NCBI GenBank assembly: GCA_945901615.1
Contig: CAMDLI010000004.1
Location: forward strand, 1-64,000
Length of the DNA stretch: 64,000 nt
Reading direction: 5' to 3'
Origin: Spirosoma fluviale
Lineage (GTDB): Bacteria > Bacteroidota > Bacteroidia > Cytophagales > Cyclobacteriaceae
In this document: positions 56,288 through 64,000 of the stretch, in pieces
Layout of the letters: each line of letters opens with the position of its first letter
Numbering within the stretch: position 1 is the stretch's first letter
The notes under the pieces: generated by a model
Database searches by the model: none
Seen by the model: only the letters and a program-made list of their open reading frames with translations
What the model was told of the DNA's origin: nothing
Position numbers and translations under genes: made by a program

Positions 56288-56403
56288 GGTTCCAAATTTA
56301 GATCAATTCTTGTCATTCCTCGCAATTACCGCTTCAGCTTGCCCAATTAGGAAGGAGATCTAAAATATTTACGCCTTGCCGGAGGATTCTTTGTGGCAAG
56401 GGC

Positions 56404-57783
56404 ATGAAATTTCTTACGCTAGCTGTACTTTTGTGTATGATGAATTGGGAGAACTTACTCGCCTTTGGGCGTTTTGGAGAACAAGGGAAAACGACTGGAT
56501 CCGACTCGGCACGATCTGAGTTTGAAGTGGATTACGACCGAATTATTTTTTCATCTCCCTTTCGGAATCTTCAGGATAAAACCCAGGTTTTTCCCCTTCC
56601 AGAGCAAGCTTTTGTGCATACTCGATTGACACACAGTCTGGAAGTGTCCTCTGTGGGCCGATCTCTGGGCAAGGCAGCGGGAGAAATTTTACTCGAGAAG
56701 TACCCCAAACTAGCTTCCAAAGGAATCACAGCGGCAGGGATTGGATCCATTGTGGCAGCGGCTTCACTGACGCATGATATTGGGAATCCTCCCTTTGGGC
56801 ATGCGGGCGAGGAGGCAATCTCTGATTTCTTCAGACTCCAGCCCTCCGGAAAGGCATGGATGCAGCATGTACGCAGGGATCAGTGGGCGGACCTTACCAA
56901 TTTTGAAGGCAACGCACAGGGGTTCCGCATGCTGGTATCGAAGCAGTACGGGTTAAAGTTGACCTATGCTACATTGGCTGCATTCACGAAATATCCTCGT
57001 CCTAGCCTAATTGCACAGCGGGATATCGCCCGAAAGAGTCAAAAAAAGTATGGCTTTTTTATCAACCAGCTCCAAGATTTTGAGCAGATGGCTCAGGAAC
57101 TGGGACTTGAGAAAATTGGTGCGGATTGCTGGGCTCGTCATCCCCTTGCCTTCCTAGTGGAGGCGGCAGATGACATTTGCTACAGCATCATTGACCTAGA
57201 GGACGGCTGTACGCTTGGTCTAATTTCTTTTGAGGATACGGTAGCACTCCTCAAGCCCATTTTGGGGAAAATATTTGATCCAGAAAAACTAAAAGATCGG
57301 ACCCAAACTCAAAATCTTGGAACCCTCCGAGCCTTGGTCATTGGTCAGTTGATTCGAGAATGTGTGGAGGCCTTTGCCGCCTACGAGGAAGGCATGCGCA
57401 AAGGAAATTTTGATAAAGCATTGACGGACATGATTCCTTCTGCCAAGGCCCTAGCAGAAATCTCCCAGCGCTCGGTTCGTCAAATCTACCGTTCCCAGGT
57501 GGTGTTAGAAAAGGAAGCAATCGGCTTTCAGGTGTTGGATGGCTTGCTAGCAGCATTTAGCCAAGCCCTGTACCACCATTGCTATGCAGCCGAACTTTCC
57601 TCAGGGCAGGACAAAAGTTTGCTTCGTCTCCTTCCAGAGGATTTTCCACTGAAAGGCTTTGGGACTGAATCGAATCCCTATCCCTTGCTGCGCGCGCTGG
57701 TGGATTTTATCTCAGGGATGACGGACAAGTATGCGCTCAACCTCTACCGAAGGGTAAAGGGGATTTCACTTCCAGGAACCTGA
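56404..57783 (+). CDS. dGTP triphosphohydrolase-like HD-domain protein
   Basis: 'SEFEVDYDRIIFSSPFRNLQDKTQVFPLPEQAFVHTRLTHSLEVSSVGRSLG', 'LTHDIGNPPFGHAGEEAI', 'VEAADDICYSIIDLEDG'; exact start uncertain. Confidence 0.93.
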   Translation: MKFLTLAVLLCMMNWENLLAFGRFGEQGKTTGSDSARSEFEVDYDRIIFSSPFRNLQDKTQVFPLPEQAFVHTRLTHSLEVSSVGRSLGKAAGEILLEKYPKLASKGITAAGIGSIVAAASLTHDIGNPPFGHAGEEAISDFFRLQPSGKAWMQHVRRDQWADLTNFEGNAQGFRMLVSKQYGLKLTYATLAAFTKYPRPSLIAQRDIARKSQKKYGFFINQLQDFEQMAQELGLEKIGADCWARHPLAFLVEAADDICYSIIDLEDGCTLGLISFEDTVALLKPILGKIFDPEKLKDRTQTQNLGTLRALVIGQLIRECVEAFAAYEEGMRKGNFDKALTDMIPSAKALAEISQRSVRQIYRSQVVLEKEAIGFQVLDGLLAAFSQALYHHCYAAELSSGQDKSLLRLLPEDFPLKGFGTESNPYPLLRALVDFISGMTDKYALNLYRRVKGISLPGT

Positions 57784-57805
57784 TCGGGTTTGGCGGAGAA
57801 CTAAC

Positions 57806-59074
57806 TTACTGCCCCTCTTCCCAGGAGTCACCCCAATCCACCACCTGGTCCTCCAAGTAGTGAGGATACATTTTCCGGTGTTGTTTTTTCACTTCCTGAA
57901 CGAGTGTTTCACGAAATCCTTCTACATTTTCTCCAAGTGAGGCAGACATAAATATAGGAGTAATTCCATTTTTCTTTTCGAAGGCTTCTGAGAGCGCCTT
58001 GAAATCAAGGTAACGGCTTTCTTGAAGCTCGTGCTCACTGATATGCAATAGCTCCTCTTCGGAAGGCATCTGCTGCACCAGATCTACCTTATTGAATACG
58101 AGTAAGACTGGCTTATCTCCCGCTTTAATTTCTTGGAGGGTTTGTGTGACTACCTCTATATGATCCTCAAAGGCATGGTGAGATAGATCGACCACATGCA
58201 CCAAGAGGTCTGCTTCTCGGATTTCATCGAGGGTGGATTTGAAGGATTCGATGAGGTGAGTGGGGAGTTTGCGGATAAAGCCTACCGTATCGGAGAGCAG
58301 GAAGGGGATGTTTTCCAGGACCACCTTCCGTACGGTAGCATCTACGGTAGCAAAAAGTTTGTTTTCGGCTAGGATATCCGTTTTGGTGATCAGGTTCATC
58401 AAGGTGGACTTGCCCACATTCGTATAGCCGACCAAGGCTACGCGTACAATTCCCTTTCTGCTTTTGCGTTGGGTAAGGCCTTGTTTTTCTATTTCTACCA
58501 ACTTATCCTTGAGCAAGGATATTTTAGTGCGAATGTCCCGTTTGTCGGTTTCAATTTCCTTCTCCCCGGATCCTCCTCGTGTACCAGTCCCTCCTCTTTG
58601 CCGCTCCAAGTGGGTCCACATGCGGGTCAATCGTGGCAAGAGGTATTGGAATCGGGCCAGCTCCACCTGCGTTTTGGCTTGTGCAGACTGTGCCCGCTGC
58701 AAGAAAATGTCAAGAATAAGTAAGGAACGGTCGTAGATTTTGACTTTTATTTCGTCCTCCAAATTACGCATTTGAGAAGGGCTCAAATCATCGTCAAAGA
58801 TGACCATATCTACTCCAAAGTGTTCTACGTAGGTTTGGATCTCCTCTAGTTTCCCCTTACCCACAAAGGTGCGGATGTCGGGCTTTTCCATTTTTTGTTT
58901 GAACCGGTACACGGACTTGGCTCCAAGGGTCTCGGTCAAGAAGGCCAATTCATCCAAATGCTCCTCTACTTCTTGGTCGGGTTGGTGTTGCCGTACCAAG
59001 GATACCAGCACGGCAGTTTCCTGACGGGGAGCAGTCTCGTGTAGTTTTTGGAGTTTGCGTGAAAATTTACTCAT
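57806..59074 (-). CDS. hflX: GTPase HflX
   Basis: 'RGGTGTRGGSGEKEIETDKRDIRTKI', 'VALVGYTNVGKSTLMNLIT', 'FLLSDTVGFIRKLPTHLIESFKSTLDEI'. Confidence 0.97.
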   Translation of the reverse strand: MSKFSRKLQKLHETAPRQETAVLVSLVRQHQPDQEVEEHLDELAFLTETLGAKSVYRFKQKMEKPDIRTFVGKGKLEEIQTYVEHFGVDMVIFDDDLSPSQMRNLEDEIKVKIYDRSLLILDIFLQRAQSAQAKTQVELARFQYLLPRLTRMWTHLERQRGGTGTRGGSGEKEIETDKRDIRTKISLLKDKLVEIEKQGLTQRKSRKGIVRVALVGYTNVGKSTLMNLITKTDILAENKLFATVDATVRKVVLENIPFLLSDTVGFIRKLPTHLIESFKSTLDEIREADLLVHVVDLSHHAFEDHIEVVTQTLQEIKAGDKPVLLVFNKVDLVQQMPSEEELLHISEHELQESRYLDFKALSEAFEKKNGITPIFMSASLGENVEGFRETLVQEVKKQHRKMYPHYLEDQVVDWGDSWEEGQ

Positions 59075-59245
59075 GGACTAGAAATCAGCTAAAAGATGGG
59101 AGGGGGCTTTGCCCAAAGGAACAGGCTTCAAAAGCTTGCTTGAGCGATTACCTCCCCAAATTTGAGCATAATTCCTTAGATTAGATTAGGATACTCTCTT
59201 GTGGAGTGGTTATTTTGCTGTTGAAAGCAAAAATTAACCGCCCCA

Positions 59246-59800
59246 ATGGCAGAAATAAAGCAAACTTCCCTACCTGGTGTACTCGAGATTTTTCCACGTG
59301 TTTTCCCAGATAGTAGGGGTTATTTTTTTGAATCCTTCCGCCAAGATTGGTTGGACAAAATGGGTGTTCAGGAATCCTGGGTTCAGGACAACCAGTCTTT
59401 TTCTCAAAAGGGAACCGTGAGAGGCCTTCATTTCCAGCGCGGCGCACATGCTCAGGCCAAGTTGGTGCGGGTCATTGCTGGAAAAGTGCTGGACGTAGCG
59501 GTGGATTTGAGAAAGGGATCGCCCACTTTTGGACAGGTGTATTCGACAATTTTGGATACTGAGAAAAACAACCTCCTCTATATTCCTGCAGGTTTTGGGC
59601 ATGGATTTTCGGTCTTGGAAGACGCTGTATTTGTGTACAAGTGCTCCAATTATTACCACAAGGATTCCGAAGGAGGCGTACTTTGGTCTGATCCGGCCCT
59701 GGGCATTGACTGGCAGGTGGCCGAACCAATCGTATCCGAGAAAGACCAGATCCTTCCTTCACTGGCGGAGTTCGTAGACGCGTTTCAAGGAGGATTATAA
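59246..59800 (+). CDS. rfbC: dTDP-4-dehydrorhamnose 3,5-epimerase
   Basis: 'FPRVFPDSRGYFFESFRQDWL', 'QDNQSFSQKGTVRGLHFQRGAHAQAKLVRVIAGKVLDVAVDLRKGSPTFG', 'YIPAGFGHGFSVLED'. Confidence 0.96.
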   Translation: MAEIKQTSLPGVLEIFPRVFPDSRGYFFESFRQDWLDKMGVQESWVQDNQSFSQKGTVRGLHFQRGAHAQAKLVRVIAGKVLDVAVDLRKGSPTFGQVYSTILDTEKNNLLYIPAGFGHGFSVLEDAVFVYKCSNYYHKDSEGGVLWSDPALGIDWQVAEPIVSEKDQILPSLAEFVDAFQGGL

Positions 59801-59836
59801 ATTCGTAAGACTTAATTAGGTCTAGAGAAACTGACA

Positions 59837-60799
59837 ATGAACATTCTGATCACGGGAGTAACTGGACTATTTGGGAGTGAGTTGGCACGAGAATTCAGCG
59901 CGCTGGGAACCATTCATGGCTTGAAGCGTGCGAGTTCTGACCTCGGAGCAGTGGATCTGGAAGGATTGGATATCCACTGGCATGAAGGGGACGTGTTGGA
60001 TTTTAATTCGGTATTGGAAGCCGTGGAGGGGATGGATCTTGTGATCCATGCGGCAGGAAAAGTTTCCTTTTCATCCAAAGACGAGCGGGCACTTTTTCAA
60101 GTAAATCATCAAGGGACGATCAATGTGGTGAATGCGCTCCTAGCAGCAGGGGTTCCCAAAATGGTATACATCAGTTCCGTCGCCGCCTTGGGTCAGGTTC
60201 CTGATCAAGAAGACTACGATGAAAAGTCTTTATGGGTAGATGTCCCCGGCCATACCCCCTACGCCTTGTCTAAATATAGGGCAGAGTTGGAAGTTTGGCG
60301 CGGAGAGCAGGAGGGCTTGGAGGTTTTGGTCGTCAACCCGGCTGTGATTTTAGGCAAGGTTGCTTACGAGCGAAGTAGTGGAGGCTTGTATCAGGTGGGA
60401 TTGAAAGGGGCTGCTTTTTTCCCTGCTGGCAATCTCAATTACATCGATGTAAGGGATGCTGCGGAGATTACACGTGCCTTGGTAGAAAAAAATGCTTGGG
60501 GAGAACGATTTGTGTTGTCCAAGGAGAGCATGTCCTACGAAAGGTTTTTTCAGCAGGCTGCCCAGATTTTGGGAGGAACTCCACCAAAGAATAGGCTACC
60601 CAATTGGATTATTTCTTGGGGATTCCCAATTCTGAGGGTGATGTCTTGGCTGCTTGGCAAGAAGCTGCCTCTGACGGCCCAAGTGGCTAAAAATGCGCAG
60701 CGCAAAACCCAGTTCAGCAATCAAAAGGTGCAGCGCTACCTTAACTTTCAGTACCGCGAATTGCAGGACACCTTGGAATGGGCAAAAACAGGCCGATAA
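59837..60799 (+). CDS. NAD-dependent epimerase/dehydratase (extended SDR)
   Basis: 'ILITGVTGLFGSELAREF', 'DLVIHAAGKVSF', 'VYISSVAALGQ', 'YALSKYRAELEVWR'. Confidence 0.94.
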   Translation: MNILITGVTGLFGSELAREFSALGTIHGLKRASSDLGAVDLEGLDIHWHEGDVLDFNSVLEAVEGMDLVIHAAGKVSFSSKDERALFQVNHQGTINVVNALLAAGVPKMVYISSVAALGQVPDQEDYDEKSLWVDVPGHTPYALSKYRAELEVWRGEQEGLEVLVVNPAVILGKVAYERSSGGLYQVGLKGAAFFPAGNLNYIDVRDAAEITRALVEKNAWGERFVLSKESMSYERFFQQAAQILGGTPPKNRLPNWIISWGFPILRVMSWLLGKKLPLTAQVAKNAQRKTQFSNQKVQRYLNFQYRELQDTLEWAKTGR

Positions 60800-60944
60800 A
60801 ACTTATTTTCTATCTTCAGCGTTCAGGAGCATATGGTTTTAAAAAAAATTCATCTAGAGATGATTTTAAAATCACGAAAAAATCACATTTGAATTTTCAA
60901 AAAACCAAAAATTTGGTACCTTAAATGAATCTTAGCACTACCGA

Positions 60945-62366
60945 ATGACCGGAGATCACGACCACGACTGGGAAGAAGACAAAAAGCTCGTTGAGCGATT
61001 TGAAGATTCACTGAAGTCCAATATGGACCTGTATTTCGAAGAAGAGGAATTGGAGGACATCATCCGATTTTACTTTGATCAACAAAAATTCTTAAAGGCG
61101 CTTCGTGCCTCAGAATATGCATTGGAGAAATTTCCTTTTTCAGTAGAAATCCGCCTTCAGAAAGCGCAATGCCTTATTTTTAACGATGAACTGGAAGAGG
61201 GTTTGGAGATTTTGGAGCAGCTCAACAATCTTTCTCCAAACAACGAAGACATCGTTTTGGCCTTGGCCAATGCTCAGATTTTAGCAGGCAACTTTCAAGA
61301 TGGCATAGACTTGTTGGAAAATTACCTGCCCATGGCAGAGGATAAGGCAGAGGTGTTTTACTCTTTAGGCAATCTTTTTCGAGCCAAAGGAGACAACACC
61401 AAAGCAAGTTTTTACTTCAAGGAGGCCGTCAAAAAACGAATCAATCACGAGGATGCGCTTTTTCAGCTAGCCATGATCACCGAAGAGGAGGGGTCCTTTG
61501 ATGAGATTTTGGACTTTTACCAAGAATTTATCGATCAAGATCCTTATTCTGCTGGTGCTTGGTACAATCTAGGAGTGGTATACAATCGCTTGGGGAGATT
61601 TGAGAATGCAATCAAAGCTTACGAATTTGCCTTATTGATCGACGATGCCTTTGCTTCGGCACATTTTAATATGGGGAATTCCCTGATGAATACCCTCAAT
61701 TTTGAAAGAGCCTTGGAAGCGTACCAAAATACCATCAATTGTGAAGGGACCAATGCGGAGAATTGCTGCTACATGGGCGCCGCTTACGAAAAGTTGGGCA
61801 AGATTGATGAGGCATTTACCTACTTTAAAAAGTCGGCCAAGTTGGATGAGGAGTACGACGATGCTTGGTTTGGGCTTGGGATGTGCATGTTGAAGAAAGA
61901 AAAGTTCTTTGAGGCCATCCACTATTTCAAGAAATCCATCCACCTCAACAAGGACAATGCAAACTATTGGGTAGGATTGGCAGATGCGGAGTTCAACTTG
62001 GGCAACATGCAGGCAAGTTCTGACGCCTACGAGGAGGCCATCAATTTGGAGCCTGGAATTATGGAGGCCTATGTCAACTTATCCATTATTTATTTTGAGC
62101 AAAATAGATTTGAGGAGTCCATCGATGTGGTCCGTGAAGGAATTGAAGAATTGCCTGAGGAGGCTGAGCTCTACTACCGTCTGGTAATCTACCTCATCAA
62201 AACTGGGAAATATAAGGAAGCCTTCACTTATTTAGAAAATGCATTAACTTTGGACTTTGACAGGCATGTATTGCTGTATGAGTTGATGCCAGAATTGATA
62301 AAACAAAAGGCGGTATACAAAATCATTGCCCAGTTTCGGGACCAAAATCCCAGCTCAACACCTTAA
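60945..62366 (+). CDS. Tetratricopeptide repeat protein
   Basis: Multiple TPR units e.g. 'AGAWYNLGVVYNRLGRFENAIKAYEFALLID', 'AENCCYMGAAYEKLGKIDEAFTYFKKSAKLD'. Confidence 0.95.
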   Translation: MTGDHDHDWEEDKKLVERFEDSLKSNMDLYFEEEELEDIIRFYFDQQKFLKALRASEYALEKFPFSVEIRLQKAQCLIFNDELEEGLEILEQLNNLSPNNEDIVLALANAQILAGNFQDGIDLLENYLPMAEDKAEVFYSLGNLFRAKGDNTKASFYFKEAVKKRINHEDALFQLAMITEEEGSFDEILDFYQEFIDQDPYSAGAWYNLGVVYNRLGRFENAIKAYEFALLIDDAFASAHFNMGNSLMNTLNFERALEAYQNTINCEGTNAENCCYMGAAYEKLGKIDEAFTYFKKSAKLDEEYDDAWFGLGMCMLKKEKFFEAIHYFKKSIHLNKDNANYWVGLADAEFNLGNMQASSDAYEEAINLEPGIMEAYVNLSIIYFEQNRFEESIDVVREGIEELPEEAELYYRLVIYLIKTGKYKEAFTYLENALTLDFDRHVLLYELMPELIKQKAVYKIIAQFRDQNPSSTP

Positions 62367-62376
62367 AACCTAGCAA

Positions 62377-63147
62377 ATGAATTACGTGCTGAAGAATCTC
62401 CCTGTACGGACTGAAAAGCCTCGTAACACGGGATTTACCATGGCGATGGACAAGGGCCTTAGCTTACGCGAAACAGAAGATTTTGTAGACAGCTGTGCAG
62501 ATTTTGTAGACATTGTAAAGTTTGGATGGGCTACCTCCTATGTTACCAAGCACTTAAAAGAAAAAATTGCAGTCTATCAGTCTGCTGGAATTCCGGTTTA
62601 CTTTGGGGGCACGCTTTTTGAAGCCTTTATCGTTCGAGGACAATTTGACGATTACCGGAAAGTACTCGATACTTTTGGCCTCCGCTATGCGGAAGTGTCC
62701 GACGGTTCCATCTCCCTGAATCACGACAAAAAGTGTGAATACATTCAGACCCTTTCCAAGCAGGTAACGGTGCTTTCTGAAGTGGGGTCCAAGGATGCTG
62801 CTAAAATCATTCCTCCCTACAAGTGGATCGAGCAAATGCAAACCGAGCTAAGTGCCGGAGCATGGAAAGTAATTGGCGAAGCACGTGAAGGAGGAAATGT
62901 GGGCCTTTTCCGAGATTCTGGAGAAGTACGTCAAGGTCTTGTAGAGGAAATTTTAACCCAGGTTCCGGAAGAAAAAATCATCTGGGAAGCCCCTCAAAAG
63001 TCTCAGCAAGTATGGTTTATCAAGTTGCTCGGAGCCAATGTGAACTTGGGCAACATCAGCCCTGCTGAAGTAATTCCCTTGGAAACCATTCGATTGGGCC
63101 TTCGTGGAGATACCTTTGATCATTTTCTTGGGGAAATCAAATTGTAA
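62377..63147 (+). CDS. Phosphosulfolactate synthase (ComA) homologue
   Basis: 'GFTMAMDKGLSLRETEDFVDSCADFVDIVKFGWATSYV', 'GIPVYFGGTLFEAFIVRGQFDDY', 'AREGGNVGLFRDSGEVR', 'LGANVNLGNISPAEVIPLETIRLGLRGDT'. Confidence 0.9.
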   Translation: MNYVLKNLPVRTEKPRNTGFTMAMDKGLSLRETEDFVDSCADFVDIVKFGWATSYVTKHLKEKIAVYQSAGIPVYFGGTLFEAFIVRGQFDDYRKVLDTFGLRYAEVSDGSISLNHDKKCEYIQTLSKQVTVLSEVGSKDAAKIIPPYKWIEQMQTELSAGAWKVIGEAREGGNVGLFRDSGEVRQGLVEEILTQVPEEKIIWEAPQKSQQVWFIKLLGANVNLGNISPAEVIPLETIRLGLRGDTFDHFLGEIKL

Positions 63148-63154
63148 TTAATTT

Positions 63155-63185
63155 GGCTGAAAGGGTTTTCTTTCAGCCTTTCTTT
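63155..63185 (+). terminator. Rho-independent terminator
   Basis: ggctgaaag (63155-63163) / ctttcagcc (63170-63178) followed by T-rich tttcttttt. Confidence 0.8.
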
Positions 63186-63191
63186 TTCAAT

Positions 63192-64000
63192 ATGGATACA
63201 GTTAAAAAATACGGCCTAACCTATCTTAAAGGTATAGCCATGGGAGCGGCAGATATCGTTCCGGGCGTTTCTGGAGGATCAATTGCACTTATTGCGGGGA
63301 TCTATCAGGAACTCTTGGATAGCATCAATGCCTTTAATTTCAACAACTTGGTGCTGTTGAAATCCTTCCGAATCAAGGAATTCTATCTCCGCGTCAATGG
63401 CAACTTTCTCTTGAGTCTTTTGACAGGGATCATGACGAGCATCTTTACACTTTCCGGTGTCATTACCTACTTGATGGAGGTGCATCCCATTCCACTGTGG
63501 TCCTTTTTCTCTGGCTTGATTTTGATCTCTGCCTTTCTGATTTTAAAAGAGATAAAGAAATGGAATCTGGGTGTTGTTTTGGCAATTGCAGCTGGAACAG
63601 CCTTTGCTTGGTGGGTGACCAATTTGCCTCCAACCACCACCCCTGACGACTATTGGTTTACTTTTGTGGCAGGAGCGATTGCCATTTGTGCCATGATTTT
63701 GCCCGGGATCAGCGGGAGCTTTATCCTGTTGATTCTAGGCCAATACGAGCGGATCCTTCAGGCTGTATTGGATCGAGATTTTTTGACACTTGCCCTTTTT
63801 GCCTCTGGATGTCTCGTCGGCATTCTCTCCTTCAGCAGAGTGGTGTCCTACTTGCTTCGCAAATTCCATACGGCCACCATCGGCCTACTCTCTGGTTTTA
63901 TGCTGGGTTCTGTCAACGAGCTATGGCCTTGGAAGCTGGTGACTTCTTGGCGTACTTCCTCAAGCGGCAAAGAAGTCCCTTTCCTCTCAGAAAATATTCT
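63192..64000 (+). CDS. DUF368 family protein (polyprenyl-phosphate transporter family), truncated by window end
   Basis: Not in the ORF track because it runs off the window; 'YLKGIAMGAADIVPGVSGGSIALIAGIYQELLDSI', 'CAMILPGISGSFILLILGQYERIL'. Confidence 0.92.
   Translation, partial: MDTVKKYGLTYLKGIAMGAADIVPGVSGGSIALIAGIYQELLDSINAFNFNNLVLLKSFRIKEFYLRVNGNFLLSLLTGIMTSIFTLSGVITYLMEVHPIPLWSFFSGLILISAFLILKEIKKWNLGVVLAIAAGTAFAWWVTNLPPTTTPDDYWFTFVAGAIAICAMILPGISGSFILLILGQYERILQAVLDRDFLTLALFASGCLVGILSFSRVVSYLLRKFHTATIGLLSGFMLGSVNELWPWKLVTSWRTSSSGKEVPFLSENI

Noticed and set aside
60880-60944. Bacteroidetes promoter (TTTG ... TACCTTAA) before the TPR gene
   Set aside because: Spacing (about 25 nt) and -7 box deviate too far from TTTG-N19-TAnnTTTG to support a call
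1-64000. tRNA, rRNA, prophage or integrative element
   Set aside because: No cloverleaf-like or rRNA sequence, integrase, phage structural gene or att-like duplication was recognised by eye; tRNAscan/Infernal would be needed to exclude small RNAs fully

Overview
This 64-kb window looks like a chromosomal segment from a Bacteroidota bacterium, probably Cytophagales/Cyclobacteriaceae. That placement is an inference from gene content: fused MurF-Alr, a TonB-dependent receptor, a DUF5916-type outer-membrane protein, a Bacteroidetes-type promoter and a long SecA. Most of the window is housekeeping or metabolic: dapF (partial), secA, uvrA, dsbD, scpA, dxs, ribD, hflX, rfbC, a dGTPase-like enzyme and several secreted peptidases. 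The most distinctive system is a complete, collinear six-gene ebo-type cluster (about 19.8-26.4 kb): EboA-like protein, TatD-like hydrolase, UbiA prenyltransferase, 3-dehydroquinate-synthase-like cyclase, TIM-barrel isomerase-like protein and alkaline-phosphatase-superfamily enzyme. Its end product is unknown. Other notable items are: a TPP riboswitch behind a consensus Bacteroidetes promoter upstream of a TonB receptor; a DUF2384/RES toxin-antitoxin pair with a palindromic candidate operator; a PIN-domain toxin pair; a Fic-wHTH gene with a palindromic candidate operator, bracketed by related palindromic repeats; a small secreted protein made of five exact-period 17-aa repeats next to a cluster of GC-rich palindromes; a PnuC/NadR-kinase-like pair; and a phosphosulfolactate-synthase homologue. 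No rRNA, tRNA, CRISPR array, transposase or prophage was recognised. All calls come from reading the sequence without database searches.
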